Shown piece by piece: positions 7,323 through 16,862 of a stretch of DNA of 64,000 nt (position 1 is its first letter; each line of letters opens with the position of its first letter). Below the pieces are notes generated by a model. The model worked only from the letters and a program-made list of their open reading frames with translations, did not search any database and was not told the DNA's origin. This DNA is from DATDGX01 sp036521875 (GTDB lineage: Bacteria > Desulfobacterota > Binatia > Binatales > Binataceae). Both the position numbers and the translations under genes were made by a program. Location: assembly GCA_036521875.1 (NCBI GenBank), contig DATDGX010000052.1:1-64000 (forward strand), given 5' to 3'.

Positions 7323-8522
7323 TCAGTTGAGCTTGTAGACCCGCGCGACGTTCTCGCCCAGAATCGCGCGGCGGCCCGAGTCCTTCATCGGCGCGATCAT
7401 GCCCTCGAGTTCCTCGAGGTAGTTTCCCGGATGATCGGGATGCGGATAGTCGCTGGCCCAGAAAAATTTGTCCTCGCCGACAATTCCCATCAGCGCCGCG
7501 ATGGTGCGCTCGTCAGGGTCGGCGGAGATATAGCATTGACGGCGGAAATAATACGATGGCTTTTCTTTGAGCCTGACAGTCGCGCCGAGGGTGGTCCCGC
7601 TGAAGATTGCGTCGCCCCGATCCAGGAAGTAGCCGATCCATCCGGCCTGCGATTCGAGCACGATCACGCGCAGCTTCTGGAAACGGTCGAACACGCCGAA
7701 CTGAAAGAGGGTTCCGAATGCGTGCTGCACGCCCTGGCCGGCGAACAGATCGAAGTACCATGCCGCCCACGCGAAATTATCGTAGCGATGATGAATGCCG
7801 AACTCGCGCGGCTCGAAAGTCGGATGGATCGCGAACGGCACGTCGAGATCCTGCGCCGCCGCAAGCACCGCGTCGTGGCTGGGGTCGCCATGCGGCACGC
7901 GGGTAATCGTGAACGGGCACACAAACGCGCCCCGGCATCCGTCTTTCACCGCACGTTCGAGCTCGCGCGCCGCCTCGGCCGGATCGCCCAGCGACAGATG
8001 CGCGATCGGAATCAGCCGCCCGCCCGAGTCGCGGCAGAAGTCCGCGATCCATCGGTTGTAAGCGCGGCAGTAGGCCGCCGACAGTTCCGGGTCGAAGAGC
8101 TCGGCCTCCCAGAGCAGCCCGATGGTCGGATACAGAATCGACTTGGCCATCCCTTCCCGATCGAGCAGCGCGAGGCGTTCTTTCATGTCCATGGTGCCGA
8201 ACGCCGCGCCCTTCATGTAGGTATCTTCGGGACGCGGGCGGAAGTTGCGGATTTCCTCGGGCTTCAGCTCGCCGCGCATCGCCAGCTCGCGAAGTTTTTT
8301 CGAGTCCTCGACGTGCTTGCCCATTCCGCCGAGCGAGCCCAGCAGGCCGGGTAACGTCATCTTCGCGCGCTTGCGATCGATCTCGAGGTACTCGAAGCCG
8401 TCGTCGCCGACCCTGATGCGCATCGCGCGGTCGCGATACTTCGGGTCGATATATTTCTCCCACAGGTCAGGCGGCTCGAGGATGTGTCCGTCGCAATCGA
8501 TCACCGTCTCTCCGGTCTTCAT
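7323..8522 (-). CDS. Amidohydrolase-2 family metal-dependent hydrolase
   Basis: A 399-residue TIM-barrel protein of the Amidohydro_2 group (ACMSD/gamma-resorcylate decarboxylase relatives), which hydrolyse or decarboxylate aromatic and cyclic substrates. The start 'VIDCDGHILEPPDLWEKYI' is characteristic; 'DVPFAIHPTFEP' supplies the conserved His and 'FFWASDYPHPDHPG' holds the metal-binding Asp near the C-terminus. Proteins starting CDGH rather than DxHxH are common in environmental bacteria, and their substrates are undefined. It shares strand with the cyclase-family gene upstream (about 90 bp away), so the two may be co-transcribed in a catabolic unit. Confidence 0.88.
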   Translation of the reverse strand: MKTGETVIDCDGHILEPPDLWEKYIDPKYRDRAMRIRVGDDGFEYLEIDRKRAKMTLPGLLGSLGGMGKHVEDSKKLRELAMRGELKPEEIRNFRPRPEDTYMKGAAFGTMDMKERLALLDREGMAKSILYPTIGLLWEAELFDPELSAAYCRAYNRWIADFCRDSGGRLIPIAHLSLGDPAEAARELERAVKDGCRGAFVCPFTITRVPHGDPSHDAVLAAAQDLDVPFAIHPTFEPREFGIHHRYDNFAWAAWYFDLFAGQGVQHAFGTLFQFGVFDRFQKLRVIVLESQAGWIGYFLDRGDAIFSGTTLGATVRLKEKPSYYFRRQCYISADPDERTIAALMGIVGEDKFFWASDYPHPDHPGNYLEELEGMIAPMKDSGRRAILGENVARVYKLN

Positions 8523-8611
8523 GGCTAGCGCTCCTCTATTTCGATTCTGCTGCGCGATGAATCTGCCTCGAGGTGAATCTGCCGCGCGATTTCATCGCTG
8601 GATTCGGATCC

Positions 8612-9538
8612 TCAGAAAATCGCGAGCGGGTTTACCGGCGACGCGGTGCCGCGCTCGAGAATCAGCGGCGCCATCGTGAACAGGAACTCGTAGCGATTCT
8701 GCGCCGCCGCGACGGCCGCGACTGCGTCGAGGTCGGCATTGTCGATCAGATGGATGCCCATCATGACCAGCGTGCAGACGTGAATCGGCAGCGGTATGCC
8801 GTCGTAGCCGCTGGGCACGGCGTCGCTGACCGCGTCGCATCCGAGCACCGCGACCTTGCGATCGTGGAGCCACGGCAGGCAGTGCGCATCGAGGCCCGGC
8901 ATCCCCTCGCGAAACGGATCCCATGCGCCTTTTACTTTGCGCCGCGCCGAGCGCCCGGTGCGGATCATCAGCACGTCGCCCTCTTCGACGCGGACCTTGT
9001 GCGCTTTCTCCGCGGCGTCCAGGTCTTCTGGATAAATTCGATCGTGCGGCTCCAGCCACTCGACTTTTTTTATGGACGGAATGTCGAGCAGGACGCCGCG
9101 GCTGACGACGCCCACGCGCGTCACGTCGATCGCGCATTTCTTCGCGCCGTGCGAGCCAACCTCCTTGGCGTCGAATCCGTTGTACATCTTGCCCGCCCAG
9201 AACACGTGGCAGAGCGCGTCGAGATGCGTGTTGGCCATGCCGTGCGGCGCGATCGCGAAGTAGTCGCCCGAATACGGCATCGGCGTTGACAGCGCGTCCT
9301 CACCGGCCTGCACCATCAGATGGGTGACGGGATTGGGATTGTCGGCGGCGGGAATGGTCGCGAGCGGCAGCGCCATCGAGACGGTCTGGCCGCTGTGCAC
9401 GAGCTTGGCCGCGGCAGCGCGCTTGGCGTCGGTGATGAAGTTCAGCGCCCCGCGCTCGTCCTCCTTGCCCCATCGCCCCCAGTTGCTGAGCTTGTCGAAC
9501 AGTCCTTTGACTTCGGCGGCGGTGAGCTTGGTGGGCAT
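8612..9538 (-). CDS. Cyclase-family hydrolase (kynurenine formamidase-like)
   Basis: A 308-residue member of the cyclase superfamily (PF04199), metal enzymes that cleave cyclic or formyl amides. I placed the start at 9538, giving 'MPTKLTAAEVKGLFDKLSNW', because this N-terminus fits the family; the longer upstream frame overlaps the divergent gene. The metal motif is 'NTHLDALCHVFW', a variant of the family's HxGTHxDxPxH, with His and Asp retained. 'EGDVLMIRTGR' and 'IPLPIHVCTLVMMGIHLIDN' are other conserved blocks. Its divergent partner is the SagB-type dehydrogenase. Confidence 0.87.
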   Translation of the reverse strand: MPTKLTAAEVKGLFDKLSNWGRWGKEDERGALNFITDAKRAAAAKLVHSGQTVSMALPLATIPAADNPNPVTHLMVQAGEDALSTPMPYSGDYFAIAPHGMANTHLDALCHVFWAGKMYNGFDAKEVGSHGAKKCAIDVTRVGVVSRGVLLDIPSIKKVEWLEPHDRIYPEDLDAAEKAHKVRVEEGDVLMIRTGRSARRKVKGAWDPFREGMPGLDAHCLPWLHDRKVAVLGCDAVSDAVPSGYDGIPLPIHVCTLVMMGIHLIDNADLDAVAAVAAAQNRYEFLFTMAPLILERGTASPVNPLAIF

Positions 9539-9628
9539 CCTGGTCTCTCCTTGGTGGGGTTGCCTGTCGCGCAGGAAGCGCGAAAAATCCGTATAGCACA
9601 GGCCGCGTGCGAGCGAGTAACTGAACGG

Positions 9629-11173
9629 ATGGTATGTTCGCGCGCGGAGCCGGGGAATTTTTTGGCCAACGATTACATCGAGGCGGCGCGCGCCTACCAC
9701 GAAATAACCAAGCACTCGTACACCAGCGTCCGCAGCGGCGGCCATTCGCTCGACTGGGACTCGAAGCCGCTCGCCTACAAAATTTATCCGGAGACGGCGG
9801 CGCTGCTGCTGCCGCGCGACTTGAACCTGTCGGCGATGCCGGCGCTGAGCGCCCTTTCCAGCGACGCGACGGCAGGGTCGGCGGCGCCGCTCGGACTCGA
9901 CACGCTGACGCGGATCCTGTTTTGCGCCGACGGCCTGACGCGCCGCAAGCGGGTCGGCAACGAGGACTATCATTTCCGCGCCGCGCCGTCGGCGGGCGCC
10001 CTGTATCCAATCGAGCTTTATCTCGCCGCGGGCGAGGTCGACGGCCTGGAACCGGGGCTCTACCATTTCTCGCCCGCCGACCTGAAGCTGCGCGGTCTCC
10101 GGCGCGGCGACGTCCGCGCGATTCTCGCGCGCGCATCCGCGCACCGCCCTTCGATCGTCCACGCTCGCGCGGCGCTGGTGCTCACCTCGATTTTCTGGCG
10201 CAGCGCATGGAAGTATCGCGCGCGCGCGTATCGATATTGTTTCTGGGATGCGGGCACCATGCTCGCGAACCTGTTCGCCGCCGCGTCCGCCGACGGAATT
10301 CCAGCCGCGGCCGTGACCGCATTCCAGGACGCTCCCGTCGAAACGCTGCTCGGCGTCGACAGCGACCGCGAAGGGGTCATCGCAATCGTCCCGCTCGGAA
10401 GCGGTGTCGGCGAACCGGCGCCGCCCCCGGAAATCACGCCACTGCCGTTCGAGTCTATCGCGCTTTCAGAACGGGAAGTCGTCTACGACGACATTGTAAA
10501 GATGCATCGCGAGTCGCGGCTGGTCACCGACGCGGAAGTCCGCGCCGTGTCCGATGCGGTGCTGCAAGCACCCGAGCCGTCGGCTTCGTCCGCTGCGTTG
10601 AAGTTCGACACCGTCGCGCCCGAAGACGCGATGCGCCTGGGCGAGACGATCCTGCGCCGCGGCTCGACGCGGACATTTGCCCGGGAAGCGATTCCCGCCG
10701 AGGAGCTCGCGACCATCCTCGCGGCGTCGAGCGCGCATCCGCATGTCGACTTCCCGCGCCTCACCGACACGTATCTGATCGTCAACGCGATCGATGGGAT
10801 GCAGCCGGGCGCGTACTACTATGCGCGTGACGCGCGCGCCTTCGAGCTCCTCAAGGCGGGCGACTTCCGTGGCGAGGCCGGCTACCTGTGCCTCGAGCAG
10901 CCGCTCGGAATGGATTGCTCCGCGCTGCTGGTCTACATGGCCGATCTCGAACGCGCGCTGGGCGCGCTCGGCAATCGCGGCTATCGCGACGCGCATCTCG
11001 AGGCGGGAGTGCTCGGCGGGCGCGCGTATCTCGCCGCCTATGCGCTCGATCGCGGTGCGACCGGTCTCACTTTCTACGACGACGATACGACTCGCTTCTT
11101 CGAGCCGCACGCGGCGGGCAAGAGTCCGCTCCTGATGGTCGCGCTCGGCGTTCCTCTTTCCCACACTGCTTAA
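9629..11173 (+). CDS. SagB/ThcOx-type dehydrogenase, two nitroreductase domains
   Basis: About 514 residues with two FMN nitroreductase-like halves, as in long SagB-type dehydrogenases. The N-terminal 'AYHEITKHSYTS' and 'LDWDSKPLAYKIYP' are typical of the family. The first domain has 'RVGNEDYHFRAAPSAGALYP', and the second 'ETILRRGSTRTFAREAIPAE' with a C-terminal 'LLMVALGVPL'. SagB enzymes oxidise azolines in peptide natural products, but no YcaO cyclodehydratase or precursor peptide lies nearby, so the substrate is open. The start is ATG at 9629; a TTG at 9662 after GGGGAA is an alternative. It is divergent from the cyclase gene. Confidence 0.85.
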   Translation: MVCSRAEPGNFLANDYIEAARAYHEITKHSYTSVRSGGHSLDWDSKPLAYKIYPETAALLLPRDLNLSAMPALSALSSDATAGSAAPLGLDTLTRILFCADGLTRRKRVGNEDYHFRAAPSAGALYPIELYLAAGEVDGLEPGLYHFSPADLKLRGLRRGDVRAILARASAHRPSIVHARAALVLTSIFWRSAWKYRARAYRYCFWDAGTMLANLFAAASADGIPAAAVTAFQDAPVETLLGVDSDREGVIAIVPLGSGVGEPAPPPEITPLPFESIALSEREVVYDDIVKMHRESRLVTDAEVRAVSDAVLQAPEPSASSAALKFDTVAPEDAMRLGETILRRGSTRTFAREAIPAEELATILAASSAHPHVDFPRLTDTYLIVNAIDGMQPGAYYYARDARAFELLKAGDFRGEAGYLCLEQPLGMDCSALLVYMADLERALGALGNRGYRDAHLEAGVLGGRAYLAAYALDRGATGLTFYDDDTTRFFEPHAAGKSPLLMVALGVPLSHTA

Positions 11174-11213
11174 TCGCAAGCGTCCACGTCCGATTCTGAT
11201 GACTCAATAATGT

Positions 11214-11240
11214 GCGGATGCCCGCGCGGTGGGCATTCGC
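11214..11240 (+). terminator. Hairpin downstream of the SagB-type gene
   Basis: GCGGATGCCC pairs with GGGCATTCGC (one G-T pair) around a 7-base loop, 40 bp after the stop codon. No T run follows. The rest of the 256-bp gap before the permease holds nothing recognised. Confidence 0.4.
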
Positions 11241-11429
11241 CGTCGCATGGCAGTCCGATATTGCAGATTTCACGATGGCATTCTTCTTGCGCAATGCGGA
11301 GAGATCACATGCTCGCGATGGAGAGGCTCTAGGTCCTGAGGCGGATGAAGGATACGCCTCACGACCGAACGAGATTGTTGACCGAGAAGACATCCCGCTT
11401 CCAGAGAGCGGATACCGCAAGGAGGAGAA

Positions 11430-13091
11430 ATGCCTGAACCAGCTGAAAAACCCAAAATGTTGCCGACGCTAGGGTTGACCGGCGTAACGGTCAATGCGAT
11501 GGCGCTGATCGCGCCGGGAGCATTTCTGTGGATCACGTTTGTCGTTCAAGCCGGCTACGCATACCCGTCGGGGACGACCATGTGGGCGGGCATCTTCGCC
11601 GCCCTGATGCTCGCGTACGCGACCGCCATCTCGTACTCGGAACTCGCCAAGCTCTATCCAGGTGCGGGCAGTTCCTATTTCTTTGCTGAGCAGGCATTTC
11701 TCAGCAAGACGCATGCTTTTCGCTTCGCCCGCATCGCCAAATTCACGATGGGATGGGCGTCGCACCTGTACTACTGGGTCTACCCGGGTGCAATGGTCGC
11801 CACGATCGGGATCATGATCGGATATATCGTCGGCAACTTCGCGCCTGGCAGCATGAACGCCGGCACACCGGGCCCGGTGTTTATGGCAGTGGTTGCGATC
11901 ATCTCGGCTTTTGCGATCGCATACATCGCGTTTCGCGGCGTGAACGGCTCGACGATGGTCAACATCGCGATCAATGCGATCCAAATCGTCGCGCTGCTGT
12001 TCTTCGCCGCATTGGCGATCGCGTATCGATTCGGACACCCGGAAGGCGTCCACGGCCTCGCCCTCGATGGCACCAGCAAGGTGTTGCACTACGCTTTGAG
12101 CGGCGACGCACCGGCACATCCAAGTGCCTGGTCGGTCATCGCGCCGCACAACTTCAGCTATGTCATGCTGCAAGCCACCATCGCGATCTTCCTGCTGGTG
12201 GGCTTCGAATCAATCACCTCGCTTGGTGAGGAAGCGAAGGACCCGAAGCGGGACATCCCGCGCGGCGTACTGCTCTCGCTGACGATCCAGGGTCTGTTCT
12301 GCTACATGATCGAATACTTCGCTGCCAACTATTTCATGTCGAGCGCTTACAGCCTCGCCGACGCGAAAGGCTCGGCGGCGCCAATCGGCGACATGATGAC
12401 GATCATCGGTAACGCGCTGCTCGGTGGCCATGGCCAGGCGTTCATGATGATCGAGGCGCTCACGGTGTTCCTGGCACTGATAGGTACGACACTTAGCTGT
12501 ATCAACACGGGCGCGCGGGTCACCTACGCGATGGGCCGCGACGAGGAAATCCCCGAACACTTCGGCCTGCTGCATGGCGAAAACCTCACGCCGCATCGCA
12601 CGATTTGGACGCTCGCGGCTATCTCGGCAGCCCTCGGCGCATACGCGGCGCTTTATTTCTTCGCCGGCGCTTCCGCACCGGACGACAAGACGATCGCCAC
12701 GCTGCCGCATAACCTGTGGTACGCGATCGGAATGAGCTCCAACGCATCTCTGACGGCGATGCCGAACGGACTGGCGTTAGTCACCCTGATCTCGAACTTC
12801 GGAACGTTTGTGGTCTACGGGTTGACCAATCTTTGTTGCATCGTTGCGTACCGCGAACATCACCAATTCCACGGCCTTAAGCACATGGTGATACCGATCT
12901 TCGGCGCAGTTGCGAACTTTTCCTGCATGGCGTTCTACATCATCGGCCCGATTGAAGGACTCGGCAGCGTCAAAGAACCTCTGATGGCGGTTGGAATAGC
13001 CGTCATCTGGGGAGTCTACGGAGCCGTCTATTTCATCCGCAACTCCAAAAAGAAGGGCAAGGAGACGATTTTGATGGCGAAGCCTGCCTGA
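11430..13091 (+). CDS. APC-superfamily amino acid permease
   Basis: A 553-residue inner-membrane transporter with about 12 hydrophobic helices. The N-terminal 'NAMALIAPGAFLWITFVVQAGY' is the unwound TM1 substrate-binding region, and 'VGFESITSLGEEAKDPKRDIP' is the TM6/loop signature shared by APC amino acid transporters. 'INTGARVTYAMGRDEEIPEHF' is another conserved block. The substrate is probably an amino acid or amine, not identifiable further. A strong ribosome binding site (AAGGAGGAG) precedes the ATG. It appears monocistronic, with a clear terminator after the stop. Confidence 0.9.
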   Translation: MPEPAEKPKMLPTLGLTGVTVNAMALIAPGAFLWITFVVQAGYAYPSGTTMWAGIFAALMLAYATAISYSELAKLYPGAGSSYFFAEQAFLSKTHAFRFARIAKFTMGWASHLYYWVYPGAMVATIGIMIGYIVGNFAPGSMNAGTPGPVFMAVVAIISAFAIAYIAFRGVNGSTMVNIAINAIQIVALLFFAALAIAYRFGHPEGVHGLALDGTSKVLHYALSGDAPAHPSAWSVIAPHNFSYVMLQATIAIFLLVGFESITSLGEEAKDPKRDIPRGVLLSLTIQGLFCYMIEYFAANYFMSSAYSLADAKGSAAPIGDMMTIIGNALLGGHGQAFMMIEALTVFLALIGTTLSCINTGARVTYAMGRDEEIPEHFGLLHGENLTPHRTIWTLAAISAALGAYAALYFFAGASAPDDKTIATLPHNLWYAIGMSSNASLTAMPNGLALVTLISNFGTFVVYGLTNLCCIVAYREHHQFHGLKHMVIPIFGAVANFSCMAFYIIGPIEGLGSVKEPLMAVGIAVIWGVYGAVYFIRNSKKKGKETILMAKPA

Positions 13092-13114
13092 CGAATTCCG
13101 TTCTCCCACAACCG

Positions 13115-13152
13115 GGGCGGGCCGCAGGTGACTGCGGCTCGTCCCTTTTTTC
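13115..13152 (+). terminator. Rho-independent terminator of the permease gene
   Basis: A 14-bp stem with GT pairs (GGGGCGGGCCGCAG / CTGCGGCTCGTCCC), loop GTGA, followed by six T residues. Confidence 0.88.
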
Positions 13153-13208
13153 ATTTTCTCCGGCGTTCGACTGGCCTGAGATAACCCGTATCAGTAAGCT
13201 CTTCGCCG

Positions 13209-14042
13209 ATGGACTCTCCCGTCCCTCCTCCGATCGATCACCAGGGCGTGTTCGAACTTGCCTTGTTGTCTGATGTCGGCACCAACCGGCCGGGCAACGA
13301 AGATTCGTGTGGGCATTTCGTCGAAAGCCCGGATTGTGTGGTCTTCGTGATCGCCGATGGAGTCGGCGGCTACGAGGGCGGCGAGATCGCCAGCAAGATC
13401 GCGGTCGACACCACGCTCGAGGCGTTCCGCGAAAGTCCTGTCGCGTGGGGCGCAGCGAAGCGTCTCTATCGCGCCATCCAGCGCGCCAACATCGAAATCC
13501 ACAACATGGCGATGACAGTTCCCGAGCTGGGCCGGATGGCGACGACGATAACCGCCGCCGCGGTGGACAAGGGGATGGTATCCGCGGTCCACGTCGGCGA
13601 TTGCCGCCTCTATCTGGTGCGTCACAGCAAGATCACGCAGGTGACCAAGGATCACACCATGGTTGGCGAGCGCGTGCGGATGGGATTGATGAGCGCCAAG
13701 CGCGCCAGGGAACACCCCGAGCGCTCGATGCTGCTGCGATGCCTGGGGCACGAGCTTATCGTCTCGATGGACCGCATCTCGCTGCCGCTGATTCAGGACG
13801 ACCGGCTGCTTCTTGCCAGCGACGGGCTCTACGGCGTCCTCGAGGACAGCGACCTCGAGACCCTGAGTCGCGGAGTTCCCGCCGAGGATGCCTGCCGCGA
13901 ATTGATCCAGACCGCCAATCAACGCGGCACCGCCGATAACCTGACCGTCGCGGTGTTCAAGATGATAGCTGCGACCGAGCACCATCCCGCCTCGGGCGGC
14001 TGGCGCGAGCGCCTCGCCGCGATGTTCCGCCGGGGTCGCTAG
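13209..14042 (+). CDS. PP2C-type protein serine/threonine phosphatase
   Basis: A 277-residue cytosolic PPM phosphatase that would remove phosphate from Ser/Thr, probably opposing the kinase encoded next. The metal-binding motifs are all present: 'SDVGTNRPGNEDS' (Asp), 'VIADGVGGYEGGEIAS' (the DGxGG site), 'AVHVGDCRLYLVR', 'LLLASDGLYGVL' and 'GTADNLTVAVF'. The flap region 'TKDHTMVGERVRMGLMSAKRA' is also normal. It lies 84 bp before the kinase gene, on the same strand, a standard PstP/PknB-like pairing. The start is ATG at 13209. Confidence 0.92.
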   Translation: MDSPVPPPIDHQGVFELALLSDVGTNRPGNEDSCGHFVESPDCVVFVIADGVGGYEGGEIASKIAVDTTLEAFRESPVAWGAAKRLYRAIQRANIEIHNMAMTVPELGRMATTITAAAVDKGMVSAVHVGDCRLYLVRHSKITQVTKDHTMVGERVRMGLMSAKRAREHPERSMLLRCLGHELIVSMDRISLPLIQDDRLLLASDGLYGVLEDSDLETLSRGVPAEDACRELIQTANQRGTADNLTVAVFKMIAATEHHPASGGWRERLAAMFRRGR

Positions 14043-14126
14043 CGCATGCTCCATTGATTGAAAGGCCGCAGCGGCGAGTGTTAACGTCCGCGCGAGACCG
14101 AATTTCCCTCCCGGACGGCACGATTC

Positions 14127-15146
14127 ATGCGCGAGGTCAGCGTTGGCGAAAAGCTCGATCAGTATCAACTGACCGAACTGATAGCCCGCAGTGGGATGGC
14201 CTCGATTTTCAAAGCGACCGACCTCATCAGCGGCGACACCGTCGCGATTAAGGTTCCTTACATGCAGTTCGAGAGCGACGTCGTCTTCTACGGCCGCTTC
14301 CAGCGCGAGGAAGAGGTGGGCCGGCGCCTCAACCATCACAACATAATCAAGGTGCTGACGCCCAAGCGCAAAAGTCGGATGTACATCGCGATGGAGTACG
14401 TCGACGGCCTCTCGCTGCGCGCGATCATGCGCGACCAGCGCCCGATGCCGGTCGACAAGGCGCTCGGGTTCGCGCGCCAGATCTGCGAAGCGCTCATCTA
14501 CATGCACGGCGAGGGCGTGGTTCATCGGGATCTCAAGCCCGAGAACATGTTGGTCACCGCTGAGGGCGTGCTGAAGATAATGGATTTCGGCATCGCGCTC
14601 GATGAGTCAGCGCGCCGCCTTACCTGGTCGGGCCTGTCCTCGACCATCGGCACGCCTGATTATATGGCGCCGGAGCAGGTGAGCGGCCGGCGCGGCGACG
14701 CTCGCACCGACATCTACTCGCTCGGGACGATCCTGTACGAGATGCTGACCGGCGAGCTGCCGTACCAGGGCACCAACGTGTACAACGTGATGCGCGCGAA
14801 GACCAACGAGGACCCGCAGCCGCCGAGCCGCTACGTTGCCGATATCGATCCGCGCCTCGAGGACATCATCCTGCACGCGATCGCGCGCGTGCCGCGCGAC
14901 CGCTACCCCAGTGCGGCGGCGATGCTCGAGGATTTGCGCGACCCCTCGCGGGTACAACCGGGCGCACGCGCGTCGGCGCTGCGGCCGCCGAGCATCCGCT
15001 TCAGAAAGTTCAAGCGCGGGCTCGCCGTCGCGCTTTTTTTCGTCTCGCTGGCAGCCGTCTTCGTGTTGATGATCTGGCTCGCCAACCGTTACCCAGCGGC
15101 TCCGAACAACAAAGCGCATCGATCCTACCGCGGAGAGATGAGATGA
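14127..15146 (+). CDS. Membrane-anchored Ser/Thr protein kinase
   Basis: A 339-residue Hanks-type kinase. Residues of about 8-270 form the kinase domain: the glycine loop is 'ARSGMASIFKA', the ATP lysine is in 'VAIKV' (near residue 43), the catalytic loop is 'HRDLKPEN', the magnesium motif is DFG, and the activation segment is 'GTPDYMAPEQVSG'. A basic juxtamembrane stretch precedes one hydrophobic helix (about 297-318) and a short polar tail, so there is no extracellular sensor domain. It sits after a PP2C phosphatase and overlaps the ammonium transporter start by 4 bases (ATGA), suggesting translational coupling to the transporter. Confidence 0.93.
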   Translation: MREVSVGEKLDQYQLTELIARSGMASIFKATDLISGDTVAIKVPYMQFESDVVFYGRFQREEEVGRRLNHHNIIKVLTPKRKSRMYIAMEYVDGLSLRAIMRDQRPMPVDKALGFARQICEALIYMHGEGVVHRDLKPENMLVTAEGVLKIMDFGIALDESARRLTWSGLSSTIGTPDYMAPEQVSGRRGDARTDIYSLGTILYEMLTGELPYQGTNVYNVMRAKTNEDPQPPSRYVADIDPRLEDIILHAIARVPRDRYPSAAAMLEDLRDPSRVQPGARASALRPPSIRFRKFKRGLAVALFFVSLAAVFVLMIWLANRYPAAPNNKAHRSYRGEMR

Positions 15147-16588
15147 CGAAGGCATTGGCAAAATCGCCGCTTCGACTCGGCGCCGTTGCGGCCGTCGCCG
15201 CCGCGCTGATGCTCGCCGCGGGTATCGCGCATGCGCAAGCGGGCGCGGCTCAAGTCCCGTTTGATCAGTGGCTCAATCTCGCCTGGGTGCTGGTCGCCGG
15301 CTTCCTTGTGATGTTCATGCAGCTCGGCTTCGCGATGCTCGAGACCGGATTCACGCGCTCGAAAAACGCCGTCAACACGATGGCGATGAATCTCATCATC
15401 TATCCGATCGGCGTGATCGGATTCTGGCTCACCGGCTATGCGTTCATGATGGGCGGGGTGCGCGCGTGGCCGTCGCTCGGCAGCGCGGCCATCAATCATC
15501 ATGAGATCGCCATCACGCTCGGCAGTCATCAGTTCGGAATTCTCGGCTTCAGCAAATTTGCGCTGCTGAGCGTGAGCCGCGACCCGGGAAGCCTCGCGAT
15601 GTTCCTGTTCGCGCTCGTGTTCATGGACACCGCGGCGACGATTCCAACCGGCGCGATGGCCGAGCGCTGGAAGTTCTCCGCGTTTTTCGTCTACGGGCTG
15701 TTCATGTCGATGTTCCTCTACCCGCTGTATGGCAACTGGGTGTGGGGCGGCGGATGGCTTTCGCAACTCGGCGCCAACCTGGGACTGGGGCACGGCCACG
15801 TCGACTTCGCGGGTTCGAGCGTCGTTCACATGACCGGCGGCGTGACCGCGCTCGCCGGCGCGCTGGTGCTCGGACCGCGCATCGGCAAGTTCCGCCGGGA
15901 CGGAATGATCGGCGCGCTTCCCGGCCACAATCTGCCGATGGCGATGGCCGGGACGCTGATCCTCGCCTTCGGATGGTTCGGCTTCAATACGGGCTCGACG
16001 CTGGCGGCGTCAGATCAGCGCATCGGCCTCATCGCCGCGAATACGATGCTCGCGTCGGCCGGCGGCGCGCTCGCGGCGCTGCTCTATCTGTGGGAGCGTT
16101 TCAAAAAACCCGACGTCGGAATTGCGTGCAATGGATTGCTGGGCGGCCTGGTCGCGATCACCGCGCCGTGCGCATTCGTCTCGCCGGTGACCGCGGTTCT
16201 GATCGGCGTTATCGCCGGCTTTATCGTTGTCGGTGCCGTGATCACGCTCGAGCGGCGCTTTCATGTCGATGATCCCGTCGGCGCAATTGCGGTGCACGGC
16301 GCGTGCGGAATGTGGGGCGCGCTCGCGCTGGGAATTTTCGCCGACGGGAGCTATGGCGACGGATGGAACGCGGTCGGTGGTCCCGTGCGCGGCCTGCTCT
16401 ATGGCGACGCCGGCCAGTTCTTCGCGCAGTTGATCGGCGTGACGGTCAACCTGGTCGTCGTGTTCAGCCTCGCGATGCTGTTCTTCGTGATCGTCGAGCG
16501 CCTGATCGGAAACCGCGTCCCCGCGGAGGTCGAATGGACCGGCCTCGATGCGCTCGAGATGGGGAGCGACGCGTACCCCAACGTGTGA
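15143..16588 (+). CDS. amtB: Ammonium transporter of the Amt family
   Basis: A 481-residue channel-like protein with an N-terminal signal sequence ('AAALMLAAGIAHAQA') and 11 membrane helices. 'FMQLGFAMLETGFTRSKNAVN' is the conserved first helix region. The twin-histidine pore is visible as 'SSVVHMTGGVTALAGA' and 'AVHGACGMWG'. It moves ammonium into the cell for assimilation, here plausibly by GltBD encoded downstream in the window. Its start overlaps the stop of the kinase gene. Usually amtB neighbours the PII gene glnK; no PII gene is seen here. Confidence 0.94.
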   Translation: MTKALAKSPLRLGAVAAVAAALMLAAGIAHAQAGAAQVPFDQWLNLAWVLVAGFLVMFMQLGFAMLETGFTRSKNAVNTMAMNLIIYPIGVIGFWLTGYAFMMGGVRAWPSLGSAAINHHEIAITLGSHQFGILGFSKFALLSVSRDPGSLAMFLFALVFMDTAATIPTGAMAERWKFSAFFVYGLFMSMFLYPLYGNWVWGGGWLSQLGANLGLGHGHVDFAGSSVVHMTGGVTALAGALVLGPRIGKFRRDGMIGALPGHNLPMAMAGTLILAFGWFGFNTGSTLAASDQRIGLIAANTMLASAGGALAALLYLWERFKKPDVGIACNGLLGGLVAITAPCAFVSPVTAVLIGVIAGFIVVGAVITLERRFHVDDPVGAIAVHGACGMWGALALGIFADGSYGDGWNAVGGPVRGLLYGDAGQFFAQLIGVTVNLVVVFSLAMLFFVIVERLIGNRVPAEVEWTGLDALEMGSDAYPNV

Positions 16589-16862
16589 CGGCTCGCGGCT
16601 CGGCAGAGCTTCAAAAGTTCGCGCAACGGTGAATCATATTGCGCGATGATTTCTCCGCAACCGACAGTCCGCCTGGGCGGGCTCGTGCTCTTGATCAAAA
16701 TTCTGATCGTGATGGTGCCGCTGGCGCTGGCGGCGACGGCATCGCCGCCCGCCCGCAGCCGCTCGGTCGCACCTTCCTCCAACCGATCTTCACGGAGAAC
16801 GCCGACCCCAGCAATCAGCTCCAGATCCAGCCCGCATGACTGCGCACGAGGTCAGCCGGCCC

